The notes beneath the pieces were generated by a model that made no database searches, was not told where the DNA came from, and saw nothing but the letters and a program-made list of their open reading frames with translations. This document shows, piece after piece, positions 14,437 to 22,159 of a DNA stretch of 27,505 nt (the stretch's first letter is position 1; each line of letters begins with the position of its first letter). Source of the DNA: an uncultured Gammaproteobacteria bacterium. GTDB taxonomy: Bacteria > Pseudomonadota > Gammaproteobacteria > Pseudomonadales > Pseudohongiellaceae. The translations under genes were made by a program, and so were the position numbers. The stretch spans positions 1 to 27,505 of the forward strand of contig CAIYIP010000441.1 of assembly GCA_903926285.1 (NCBI GenBank), given 5' to 3'.

Positions 14437-14859
14437 ATGGCAATCTGGAAAAAAAATGCAGACCTCAGCGAGGTCAGAAAATATTTGCTGAATACGATGT
14501 GTGAACATGTTGGCATCGAGCTGGTTGAAATCGGCGACGATTTCATCAAAGCCACGATGCCGGTCGACGACCGCACCGCCCAGCATATGGGTATCATCCA
14601 CGGCGGTGCCTCGGTAGTATTGGCAGAAACCATTGGCAGCATCGCTGCTACGCTGTGTTGTCCTGACGATCATTTCATCGTGGGGCTCGAAGTCAACGCC
14701 AATCATGTGCGCGCGGGCAAGCCGCCGTTTGTTACAGGTATTGTGCGGCCACTGCATATCGGCAGCGCGACGATGGTGTGGGATATCAGGATTACCGATG
14801 TCGATGACAAACTCGTGTGTGTATCGCGACTGACCACTGCGGTGTTGAAGAATCGGTGA
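14437..14859 (+). CDS. Hotdog-fold acyl-CoA thioesterase (YdiI/EntH-like)
   Basis: This 140-residue enzyme of the PaaI/YdiI thioesterase group has the catalytic segment MGIIHGGASVVLAETIGS, with H55-G-G and the catalytic E64 matching the E. coli YdiI arrangement, and the later blocks EVNANHVRAGKPPFVTG and VWDIRITDVDDKLVCVSRLT. E. coli YdiI (MenI) hydrolyses 1,4-dihydroxy-2-naphthoyl-CoA and EntH clears mischarged aryl carriers; which substrate applies here cannot be read, and no menaquinone or enterobactin genes are near. ATG 14437 follows the previous stop directly, with GGAG 6 nt upstream. Confidence 0.87.
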   Translation: MAIWKKNADLSEVRKYLLNTMCEHVGIELVEIGDDFIKATMPVDDRTAQHMGIIHGGASVVLAETIGSIAATLCCPDDHFIVGLEVNANHVRAGKPPFVTGIVRPLHIGSATMVWDIRITDVDDKLVCVSRLTTAVLKNR

Positions 14860-14931
14860 GCGCGCCAGATACCAACTACAGTAGTGATGTGAAGTTTCTT
14901 TCCAGAACTTTTTTTCAGGAGAAGTGCCAGC

Positions 14932-15297
14932 ATGAACAATGATCTCAGTCTGGCTGAACAAAACATTGTCATGTGCAAAAAAGGCACACCACCAATGGAG
15001 CGGGAAAAAATAGCTGAATTCCTGGAGTTGCTTCCTGAATGGTACGTGGAAGATGACAGCGGTGTCAGTCAGTTAGTGCGCAATTACGAATTTGCTGATG
15101 TTGCCGAAGCGGTTAAGTTCAGTGCTTTTGTAAAAGCGATGGCGGATGAAGCAAACCATCATCCGCTTCTGCATGTGGAGGGCAATACACTTAACGTGCG
15201 CTGGTGGACACACACCATCAAGGGTTTGCACTTGAACGACTTCATCATAGCAGCGCGCTGTGACGAACTTTATCGCGATAACTGCGTTAATGTATGA
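14932..15297 (+). CDS. phhB: Pterin-4a-carbinolamine dehydratase
   Basis: This 121-residue enzyme dehydrates 4a-hydroxytetrahydrobiopterin during regeneration of the phenylalanine hydroxylase cofactor. The family signature is complete: E74-A-N-H76-H77-P78, then NVRWWTHTIKGLHLND with H94 and the final D. The N-terminal 20 residues (LAEQNIVMCKKGTPPME) form the usual lead-in helix. AGGAGA lies about 9 nt before ATG 14932. phhA is not in the window. A weak hairpin with a short T-run follows the stop. The acronym phhB is used by analogy with Pseudomonas; the enzyme may serve other pterin or molybdopterin roles. Confidence 0.92.
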   Translation: MNNDLSLAEQNIVMCKKGTPPMEREKIAEFLELLPEWYVEDDSGVSQLVRNYEFADVAEAVKFSAFVKAMADEANHHPLLHVEGNTLNVRWWTHTIKGLHLNDFIIAARCDELYRDNCVNV

Positions 15298-15305
15298 CAC
15301 AGCTT

Positions 15306-15323
15306 GCCCGCGATACGGGCTTT
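15306..15323 (+). terminator. Possible weak terminator after phhB
   Basis: GCCCG (15306-15310) and CGGGC (15316-15320) form a 5-bp GC stem with a 5-nt loop, followed by only TTT. It begins 9 nt after the phhB stop, the right place for an intrinsic terminator, but both stem and T-run are short. Confidence 0.35.
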
Positions 15324-15447
15324 GTGCGTGAGAGTTTGTATAGGGCCTTGTCTGCCGATGGGAGCCCGGAATTCGTCACTATCTGGAAACTAACTTGAGC
15401 GCTCGGTATTCGCTTGTATGCACGGGCAGCGTAATCAAGAGTGACGC

Positions 15448-16239
15448 TTACTCCACGCCTGTAAACTCCGGATGAGTCCTTCCCTTGACTTCGATCCACA
15501 ACAAATGGCCGCCCCACACATTGGCTAGCAGCATAATCAACACGCCGAGCACGAAACACAGGTTTGCATAAGTACCTGCCGAATCCAGGCTGTTGGACAT
15601 ACTGAGCAGGTTCCACCAGTCATGGCTGTCTTCGTTGCCATTGATCAGCGGCAGTGCGCGCGAGGGTGCGTCAGCGATATACACCGACACATCAATAAAA
15701 TTCTGTCCAACCCACCACAGCATGATCGATGCGGCAAAGTTGTCGCGTTGCCTCACCATGAATGCAAACAGCGGCAACAGCGGCAGCATGATTTGAAAGA
15801 GGCTGCCGCCGAGAAACATCGTGAAGGTGCCGAAGGGGCCGAATATCACGTGGCCGAATTCATGAAACGGCAGGTTGACGAGATGCAGAAAGGAGCCGCC
15901 AACGCTGGTGTAGTTGATTCCGCTGAAAATAAACCGCAGGCCCCAGACCGCGAAAAACAGATACATCACAACATGGGCCCAGAAGCTGCTTTCGTGGCGT
16001 TCGCTTGGCATGAAACACGCGTAGCGGTACAACCACTGCCAGAAGGTTTCCTGGTGTAATTCTGCCAGCCTTTTTTCGACTGCAGTTTCCAGTTCGGCTT
16101 CAGTGGCCGCTATAACGTCATCTGCTGCCTTCCCCGGCGGGCGCCACTTGTTATAGGCAATCCCGCATTTCGGGCACACGCCCTCCATAACTTCGGTATC
16201 GTATTCGGTTTTTTCGTGCTGGCATTTGGGACAGATCAC
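15448..16239 (-). CDS. Zinc-ribbon, HExxH membrane protein (M50-like)
   Basis: This 263-residue protein opens with a zinc ribbon (C3-P-K-C6 and C22-P-K-C25), then a charged, Ala/Glu-rich linker with coiled-coil character (about 40-62), then about five membrane segments. The helix at about 118-135 holds LPFHEFGHVIFGPFG, an HExxH metal site (126-130) inside the membrane as in site-2 proteases; D183 in GQNFIDVSVYIADA could be the third ligand. The start is GTG 16239 with AGGAAG 7 nt upstream, giving MICPKC. It may be an intramembrane metalloprotease or a non-proteolytic relative; no substrate is evident. It is monocistronic, between convergent phhB and divergent argE. Confidence 0.7.
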   Translation of the reverse strand: MICPKCQHEKTEYDTEVMEGVCPKCGIAYNKWRPPGKAADDVIAATEAELETAVEKRLAELHQETFWQWLYRYACFMPSERHESSFWAHVVMYLFFAVWGLRFIFSGINYTSVGGSFLHLVNLPFHEFGHVIFGPFGTFTMFLGGSLFQIMLPLLPLFAFMVRQRDNFAASIMLWWVGQNFIDVSVYIADAPSRALPLINGNEDSHDWWNLLSMSNSLDSAGTYANLCFVLGVLIMLLANVWGGHLLWIEVKGRTHPEFTGVE

Positions 16240-16487
16240 CCTGTTGCTTCCTGGTAATAATCTGGACTGCGGCGAGTGTGAGTTGCTTTGGCTGAGAGTG
16301 CAACGTGGGGTGTAAAGCGAACCATACGAAAGTTTGCACTATCTCCACCTTGCCTCCTTGCTTAGTAGCAGAAAGAGCAGCAGACTTCTTCTGTATCCGG
16401 AAAGAATGCTTATTTGCTGCATCACGCGGATGAAATTCTTTCAGGCTCGTATTCAAACGTTTCGCGTAGTGTGCGCCGGGCAGTTTT

Positions 16488-17633
16488 ATGGACTCCGACT
16501 TTTTCCGCCTTTTCAATGCGCTTCTGGCGTTGCCTTCGGTCAGTTCTGCCAATCCCTTGATCGACATGGGCAACCGCCTGGTTATCGATCATCTCGCCAA
16601 TGTATTCTCCGACTTGGGCTTCAAGGTTGAGGTGCTTACGCTTGCGCATAACCCACACAAGGCCAACCTCATTGCCACACGTGGCATAGGTGACGGGGGG
16701 CTTGTGTTGTCAGGTCATACCGATACTGTGCCTTTTGATGAAAAACTGTGGACGGTTAATCCGCTGCAACTCACGCAGAAAGACGGCAAATTGTTCGGGC
16801 TCGGCAGCACCGACATGAAAGGCTTTTTTGCCGTTGTTCACGCAGCGTTGCAAGTGTTCAAGGATGTCGCTTTCAAGCGCCCCTTGATTATTGTTGCTAC
16901 GGCAGATGAAGAGAGTTCAATGGATGGTGCCCGTGCACTGGTAAATCAGGGCCGGCCCAAGGGACGTTATGCGCTGATCGGCGAACCCACGAGCCTGTGT
17001 CCGGTCAATCGCCACAAGGGTGTGATGATGGAGCGTATGCGGGTGCAGGGCAAAAGTGGCCATTCATCGAACCCCGCGCTTGGCAAAAATGCCCTGGAAG
17101 CCATGCACGATGTTATCGGCGAATTGCTGCGCTTCCGGGCAGAACTGCAACGCGACTACCGCAATCCGCATTTTGCGCTCGATGTGCCAACGCTCAATCT
17201 GGGTGTCATTCATGGCGGCGACAATCCCAACCGCATCTGCGGCCATTGCGAACTCGAATTTGATATCCGCCTGCTGCCGGGCATGGCAAGCGCCAATCTG
17301 CGCGCTGCCATTCGTGAGCGTATTGCACCCATCATCGCGCAGCATCAGGTGGAGTTTACGTTTACCCCGCTGTTTCCAGGCGTGGAAGCCTTTGCCAATG
17401 AAAGTAACGATCTGTTGCGAACTTGCGAGACACTTACGGGGTACTCGGGTCAGAGTGTATCGTACGGTACCGAGGCGCCTTTCCTGCAGCAGCTCGGCAT
17501 GGACACCATAGTGCTCGGCCCCGGCAGCATCGATGTGGCGCATCAGCCGGACGAATACATGGCGCTGAGCCAGGTACAGCCCTGTATCGAGCTGCTGCAA
17601 AAGCTGATCAGGCATTATTGCCTCGCGGGTTAA
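16488..17633 (+). CDS. argE: N-acetylornithine deacetylase
   Basis: This 381-residue M20-family enzyme converts N2-acetylornithine to ornithine and acetate in arginine synthesis. Metal and catalytic residues are visible: H77 and D79 in LVLSGHTDTVP, D109 in GLGSTDMKG, E141-E142 in TADEESS, E166 in LIGEPTSL and a C-terminal histidine in IDVAHQPDEY. The dimerisation insert contains KSGHSSNPALGKNALE and the conserved HGGDNPNRICGHCE. Length equals E. coli ArgE. argA follows on the same strand after a 515-bp gap, so the two arginine genes are neighbours but probably not one transcript. No convincing ArgR box was recognised; ATG 16488 has a weak ribosome binding site. Confidence 0.94.
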   Translation: MDSDFFRLFNALLALPSVSSANPLIDMGNRLVIDHLANVFSDLGFKVEVLTLAHNPHKANLIATRGIGDGGLVLSGHTDTVPFDEKLWTVNPLQLTQKDGKLFGLGSTDMKGFFAVVHAALQVFKDVAFKRPLIIVATADEESSMDGARALVNQGRPKGRYALIGEPTSLCPVNRHKGVMMERMRVQGKSGHSSNPALGKNALEAMHDVIGELLRFRAELQRDYRNPHFALDVPTLNLGVIHGGDNPNRICGHCELEFDIRLLPGMASANLRAAIRERIAPIIAQHQVEFTFTPLFPGVEAFANESNDLLRTCETLTGYSGQSVSYGTEAPFLQQLGMDTIVLGPGSIDVAHQPDEYMALSQVQPCIELLQKLIRHYCLAG

Positions 17634-17757
17634 CCAGCAAATTGCTCTCAGATACGCTAGTGAAGTGATACTGAGTTAAGGGCACACCGGAAATTGTTTG
17701 AGCGGGTTGCTGTGCTGAGGGTGTGCAAAGTAAAGTTTAAAAGACGTAGACGGGCCA

Positions 17758-17935
17758 GCGGCGGTATGTATAAGCAGAAGACGCCGTGAATCCCCGCAAG
17801 CGGGTCCAGCCCATCATCGCAGATGATGGGCGTTCAGCTGCGCACAAAGCTGCGCTTTGTAAACGCTTGCTTCACCCTTGTAGGCTTGGCTTTGGCATCC
17901 CTGCCAAAGACACTTCTGCTTATACATACCGCCGC
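17758..17935. mobile_element. 178-bp hairpin-rich element with 23-bp perfect inverted ends
   Basis: The arm 17758-17780 (GCGGCGGTATGTATAAGCAG then AAG) is the exact reverse complement of 17913-17935. Between the arms are four perfect hairpins: 17793-17804 (5-bp stem), 17810-17830 (CCCATCATC/GATGATGGG), 17844-17860 (ACAAAGC/GCTTTGT) and 17891-17908 (TTTGGCA/TGCCAAA). There is no coding capacity of note. The right arm is also the start of dispersed repeat copy B, and a one-mismatch copy of the same 23-mer is at 10666-10688. It looks like a MITE or other non-autonomous structured repeat in the argE-argA gap; target duplications were not identified. Confidence 0.65.
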
Positions 17936-17998
17936 GGGCCTTCGGAGTGCATTTTGATCGCGTAGACAGGAATTTCCTGGAGCTTGCGCAGAGGTCTG
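17911..17998. repeat. 88-bp dispersed repeat, copy B
   Basis: This is the gap-free partner of 10664-10751. On the complement it reads R-P-L-R-K-L-Q-E-I-P-V-Y-A-I-K-M...G-P-R-R-Y-V-stop. The conserved peptide frame (LRKLQE, Y-x-IKM, G-x-RR) and absence of indels suggest the repeat derives from the 3' end of a gene. The rest of the 515-bp argE-argA gap (17634-17757 and 17999-18148) shows no gene; TAAAAT at 18116-18121 is a possible -10 for argA. Confidence 0.7.
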
Positions 17999-18148
17999 CA
18001 CGGTTCCGCTCCTAACGCGCATTGAACCTGAATTGCCAGAGGTCGCGCATCAACTGCCTAAACCTAGTAAGCGATGGCGCAATTAATTAACTGTCCGCCC
18101 CAGGATTTTGTCGAGTAAAATGCCGCACCTTCCAAGAATGGTGAAGAC

Positions 18149-19489
18149 ATGGATTTAACCCAGTACGTAAATTGGTTCCGGCACTCCACGCCGTATATCA
18201 ATGCCTACCGTGGCAAGGTGTTTGTGATCCTGTTGCCTGGCGAAGCGCTCAAACACGACAACTTCTGGAACATTGCCCACGACATCACGCTGCTCAACAG
18301 TCTGGGCGTGAAGCTGGTGCTGGTGTATGGCGCGCGGCCGCAAATCAATGACGCGCTCGAAGCCAAGGGCTTGAGTACCAACATGCAGGAAATGATCACG
18401 GCACAATCCCGCAACACCGTCCGCATCACTGATGCCGCCAGTCTTGATGTCATCAAACATGTGATCGGCAAGTTACGTATCGATATCGAAGCGACATTTT
18501 CGATGGGCCTGATCAACTCACCGATGCATGGTGCCGACATCACACTCGCGAGCGGCAATTTCGTGATGGCCAAACCCTTCGGCATCCAGAACGGCATCGA
18601 CTACGGCCTGATGGGTGAAGTGCGTAAGGTTGAAACCGACGCCATTCGCAAACAACTCGACAACGGCAACATCGTGCTGCTGCCGAGCCTCGGTTATTCG
18701 CCCACGGGCGAAGTGTTTAACCTGACTGTCGAAGATGTTGCCTCCAATACCGCGATTGCACTTAAGGCAGACAAACTGCTGATCTACGGCAACGAAGCCG
18801 GCATTCTCGACCAGGATGGTGAGCGCATCAGCAAGCTCAGCGCCGAAGAAGCACTCGCGCTGATCAAACAGAAAATCGAACAGAACGGCATTGATGAAGA
18901 ACTGCGCAACCTTGAAGTCAGCGTCAAGGCCTGCAGCGCCACAGTCAAGCGTTCACAAGTGATTTCGTATGAAGATGATGGCGCGCTGCTGATCGAACTG
19001 TTCACACGAGATGGTATCGGCACGCTGATTACGCAGGAATTATACGAACAGCTGCGGCCAGCAACCATCAAGGACGTGGGCGGTATACTCGAGCTGATCG
19101 AACCGCTTGAGGAAGAGGGCGTGCTTGTGCATCGCTCGCGCGAATTATTGGAAGCGGAAATCGAACAGTTCGTCGTCATCGAACGTGAAGGCATGATCAT
19201 CGCGTGTGGCGCCTTGTATCCGCAAGACAGCCAGAGCGGCGAAGTTGCGTGTATGGCAACCCACCCTGAATATCGCAATCACAACCGCGGCCAGATGATT
19301 CTGGAACAGATCGAGAAAAATGCACGCAAGCTTAGCCTGAGTCGCCTATTCGTGTTGACTACAAAATCACCGCACTGGTTTGTCGAGCGTGGCTTTGTGG
19401 CGAGCTCCGTGGATGAGTTGCCGGAAAAGAAAAAGTCGCTGTACAACTATCAGCGTAATTCGAAAATATTTGTGAAACTGCTTGGGTGA
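18149..19489 (+). CDS. argA: Amino-acid N-acetyltransferase (N-acetylglutamate synthase)
   Basis: This 446-residue classic ArgA carries out the first step of arginine synthesis (acetyl-CoA + glutamate). Residues 1-290 are the amino-acid-kinase-like domain: RGKVFVILLPGEAL, VLVYGARPQIN, GIDYGLMGEVRKVE and DKLLIYGNEAGILD; in the family it binds arginine for feedback inhibition. Residues about 305-446 are the GNAT domain: ATIKDVGGILELIEPLEEEG, GALYPQDSQSGEVACMATHPEYRN with a degenerate acetyl-CoA loop (NRGQMIL), and TTKSPHWFVERGF. Length matches E. coli and Pseudomonas ArgA. GGTGAA lies a few nt before ATG 18149. The neighbour argE supports the call. Confidence 0.96.
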   Translation: MDLTQYVNWFRHSTPYINAYRGKVFVILLPGEALKHDNFWNIAHDITLLNSLGVKLVLVYGARPQINDALEAKGLSTNMQEMITAQSRNTVRITDAASLDVIKHVIGKLRIDIEATFSMGLINSPMHGADITLASGNFVMAKPFGIQNGIDYGLMGEVRKVETDAIRKQLDNGNIVLLPSLGYSPTGEVFNLTVEDVASNTAIALKADKLLIYGNEAGILDQDGERISKLSAEEALALIKQKIEQNGIDEELRNLEVSVKACSATVKRSQVISYEDDGALLIELFTRDGIGTLITQELYEQLRPATIKDVGGILELIEPLEEEGVLVHRSRELLEAEIEQFVVIEREGMIIACGALYPQDSQSGEVACMATHPEYRNHNRGQMILEQIEKNARKLSLSRLFVLTTKSPHWFVERGFVASSVDELPEKKKSLYNYQRNSKIFVKLLG

Positions 19490-19530
19490 TCTGTTCGCAG
19501 TGATTGAAGCAGGAAGAATTATGCTGGCTG

Positions 19531-19664
19531 GACTGGCGCTTACTAAAGGCCTTGTCCATGAAGATTCCGGGGACCGCGCAAGTACGTCCCTGTAGCTTCC
19601 GTTCGCATCCATGCGAACGATTCCCCTGCACTTTCATGGACAAGGCCTTTAGTAAGCGCCAGTC
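19531..19664. mobile_element. 134-bp element with 32-bp perfect terminal inverted repeats
   Basis: Arm 19531-19562 (GACTGGCGCTTACTAAAGGC and 12 more bases) is the exact reverse complement of 19633-19664, a 32-bp perfect match. The 70-bp interior has two further hairpins: GGGAC/GTCCC at 19570-19590 and CGTTCGCAT-CC-ATGCGAACG at 19600-19619. There is no transposase and no coding content. It sits in the argA-ilvD gap and could fold as a large cruciform or strong RNA hairpin, so it may also end argA transcripts; no long T-run follows. Best read as a MITE-like or REP-like repeat. Confidence 0.75.
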
Positions 19665-19724
19665 AGTATGGTGCCAAGCAAATCTTTATAACTGCTGGTC
19701 TATATCCGGCACCGAGGAAACACC

Positions 19725-21566
19725 ATGCCAAAATACCGTTCGCATACCACCACCCAGGGTCGTAACCAGGCAGGCGCGCGTGCGCTCTGGCGCGCCACTG
19801 GTATGAAAGATGGCGACTTCAACAAGCCCATCATTGCCGTCTCCAATTCCTTTACCCAATTTGTGCCCGGCCATGTGCATCTGAAAGATCTTGGCCAGCT
19901 CGTGGCGCGTGAAATTGAACGTGCCGGTGGCGTGGCGAAGGAATTCAATACCATCGCTGTCGACGACGGCATTGCTATGGGCCACGATGGCATGTTGTAC
20001 AGCTTGCCCTCTAGCGAGATCATCGCGGACTCTGTCGAATACATGGTTAATGCACATTGCGCAGATGCAATCGTGTGTATTTCCAACTGCGACAAGATCA
20101 CGCCCGGCATGCTGATGGCTGCCCTACGCTTGAACGTGCCAGTGGTATTTGTTTCAGGCGGCCCGATGGAAGCAGGCAAAACCAAACTTGCGCCACAACC
20201 GATCAAGCTCGATCTTGTTGATGCAATGGTTGCCGGATTTGACGACAAGTTCACTGATGAGCAGGTTGATGACTACGAGCGTTCAGCCTGTCCTACCTGC
20301 GGATCGTGTTCCGGCATGTTCACGGCCAACTCGATGAACTGCCTGACCGAAGCACTGGGTTTGTCGTTGCCCGGCAATGGTTCATTGCTTGCAACACACT
20401 CCGATCGTGAACAACTGTTCCTGCAAGCTGGTCGAACCATCGTCGAGCTCTGCAAGCGCTACTACGAACAAGACGACTATTCGGTGCTGCCGCGCTCCAT
20501 CGCCAATTTCAAGGCCTTTGAAAATGCCATGACACTCGACATCGCGATGGGTGGTTCCACCAATACCATCCTGCATCTGCTCGCTGCTGCGCAGGAAGCC
20601 GAGCTGGATTTCAACCAGCAAGACATTGATCGCCTGTCACGCAAGGTGCCGCAGCTGTGTAAGGTGGCGCCATCAACTCCGCTGTATCACATGGAAGATG
20701 TGCATCGAGCCGGTGGCGTGATGGGTATTCTCGGTGCACTTGAGCGAGGCGGCCTGCTGCATACCGATGTAAGCACCGTTCACAGTCCGACAATGAAAGA
20801 TGCATTGCAAAAATGGGATATCAAGCGCACCAGTGATACGAGTGTGCAGGAATTTTTCCGCGCTGGTCCGGCCGGAATTCCAACCCAGACAGCCTTCAGC
20901 CAGTCCACACGCTGGGACACACTTGATGCCGACCGTGAAAAAGGCTGTATCCGCGACGTGCCTTTTGCCTATAGCCAGGAAGGTGGACTCGCGGTGCTCT
21001 TTGGCAACATCGCCGAAGATGGCTGCATCGTCAAAACCGCGGGCGTCGATGAAAGCATCTTCAAATTCTCCGGCCCCGCACGTGTTTTCGAAAGCCAGGA
21101 CAGCACAGTGAAGGCGATCCTCGCCGATCAGATCAAACCGGGCGACGTCGTGATAATCCGTTATGAAGGTCCGCGTGGCGGCCCAGGCATGCAGGAAATG
21201 TTGTATCCAACGTCTTATCTCAAATCCAAGGGCCTTGGTAAAGTCTGCGCATTGCTGACTGACGGGCGTTTTTCCGGCGGCACTTCCGGCTTGTCTATTG
21301 GCCATGCTTCACCCGAAGCGGCAGAAGGCGGCGCAATCGGCCTCGTTCAGGAAGGTGACATCATCGAGATCGACATTCCAAATCGAACGATAAACATGGC
21401 TGTCAGTGACGAAGAGCTTGAAATACGTCGCACAGCAATGGATCGCAAAGGTGGCCATGCCTGGAAACCCGTCGAGCAGCGCGAGCGCAAAGTATCGAAA
21501 GCATTGCGTGCGTACGCTTCGATGGCAACCAGTGCCGACAAGGGCGCGGTAAGAAAAGTCGATTAA
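19725..21566 (+). CDS. ilvD: Dihydroxy-acid dehydratase
   Basis: This 613-residue iron-sulfur enzyme converts dihydroxy acids to the 2-keto acid precursors of valine, leucine and isoleucine. Key residues are D81 in AVDDGIAMGH, C122-D-K124 in SNCDKITPGM (cluster ligand, Mg ligand and the lysine carbamylated in the family) and C195 in CPTCGSCSGMFTANSMNCL. The sequence is of the E. coli type (NSFTQFVPGHVHL), the group with an oxygen-labile cluster, and the length is nearly that of E. coli. The start has GAGGAA 5 nt upstream. The promoter region is only 60 bp from the 134-bp inverted-repeat element; no attenuator leader peptide was recognised. Confidence 0.97.
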   Translation: MPKYRSHTTTQGRNQAGARALWRATGMKDGDFNKPIIAVSNSFTQFVPGHVHLKDLGQLVAREIERAGGVAKEFNTIAVDDGIAMGHDGMLYSLPSSEIIADSVEYMVNAHCADAIVCISNCDKITPGMLMAALRLNVPVVFVSGGPMEAGKTKLAPQPIKLDLVDAMVAGFDDKFTDEQVDDYERSACPTCGSCSGMFTANSMNCLTEALGLSLPGNGSLLATHSDREQLFLQAGRTIVELCKRYYEQDDYSVLPRSIANFKAFENAMTLDIAMGGSTNTILHLLAAAQEAELDFNQQDIDRLSRKVPQLCKVAPSTPLYHMEDVHRAGGVMGILGALERGGLLHTDVSTVHSPTMKDALQKWDIKRTSDTSVQEFFRAGPAGIPTQTAFSQSTRWDTLDADREKGCIRDVPFAYSQEGGLAVLFGNIAEDGCIVKTAGVDESIFKFSGPARVFESQDSTVKAILADQIKPGDVVIIRYEGPRGGPGMQEMLYPTSYLKSKGLGKVCALLTDGRFSGGTSGLSIGHASPEAAEGGAIGLVQEGDIIEIDIPNRTINMAVSDEELEIRRTAMDRKGGHAWKPVEQRERKVSKALRAYASMATSADKGAVRKVD

Positions 21567-21796
21567 AAGACGCTGGGCCGCACCTGAGGTCGATGCGTCT
21601 GTGCTCGACCAGACTGCGGCTTATCATTCACAATACAACCCCTCGCGAATAGGTTTCGCTTCTGCAAACAAACTAGCATCAATTTGATTTACCGCAATTC
21701 GCGTGCAGGTGAGGCGCGATACTGTTTCGCCCCATTTTGCCTGATTTATAAATTCCTCGAGTCACTATTGTTGCTCAATCTGAAAAGGACCGTGTC

Positions 21797-22072
21797 ATGG
21801 AACATCGCATCGGAGAACGCAAAAAGGCCATTTTATGTGTGTCGGTGAGCCAGGGTGGCAGGTTCCTGGGCGGGTTCACTACCCGTGATATCTGTCCGGG
21901 CGGAGTATCGGTGTACGGCGAAGTGGTAGATCTGGACGACAGCAGTATTGTCAACGTTATGTTCGAGTCCGGGCAACCTAGTGCAGATGGCAAGCTGAGT
22001 TTAAAGGCTTTCGTAGTGCATCAGGATGATGGCTGCATTGGTCTGATGTGGATCGAAAACATGCTGAAATAA
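21797..22072 (+). CDS. Small PilZ-domain protein (probable c-di-GMP effector)
   Basis: This 91-residue single-domain protein begins MEHRIGERKKAIL, where R4-x3-R8 fits the PilZ RxxxR motif, followed by GGFTTRDICPGGVSVYG in the place of D/N-x-S-x-x-G with cysteine for the serine (D-I-C-P-G-G). Later strands (SIVNVMFE, LSLKAFVVHQDDGCIGLMW) complete a small beta barrel. The family binds cyclic di-GMP and modulates motility, polysaccharide or transcription factors; the Ser-to-Cys change may or may not affect binding. AAAGGA lies 7 nt before the ATG. The FNR-like gene follows after 87 nt and glgC after that. Confidence 0.7.
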   Translation: MEHRIGERKKAILCVSVSQGGRFLGGFTTRDICPGGVSVYGEVVDLDDSSIVNVMFESGQPSADGKLSLKAFVVHQDDGCIGLMWIENMLK

Positions 22073-22159
22073 ATTTTCCAAGCGCAAGCGGATTTTCTGG
22101 CCACGGACACGCCAGCGTTAGTTATTAAATCACTTTGAAAATTCCAGGGAGGGTCTATT

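Noticed and set aside
15622..16059. 145-codon plus-strand frame opposite the HEFGH gene
   Set aside because: His/Gln/Glu-rich shadow of the minus-strand membrane protein; no signal of its own.
16240..16487. ArgR operator upstream of argE
   Set aside because: Only scattered half-site-like words; no pair resembling an ARG box.
17758..17935. CRISPR array or integron attC site
   Set aside because: There are no regularly spaced direct repeats, no spacer pattern, no integrase or cas gene; inverted ends with hairpins fit a MITE-like repeat better.
17834..18022. Minus-strand 62-codon frame across the argE-argA gap
   Set aside because: It is a different frame from the conserved LRKLQE tail and crosses the hairpin element; no ribosome binding site or known domain.
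20673..21305. 210-codon minus-strand frame inside ilvD
   Set aside because: It is fully antisense to a highly conserved ilvD segment and has no recognisable protein features.
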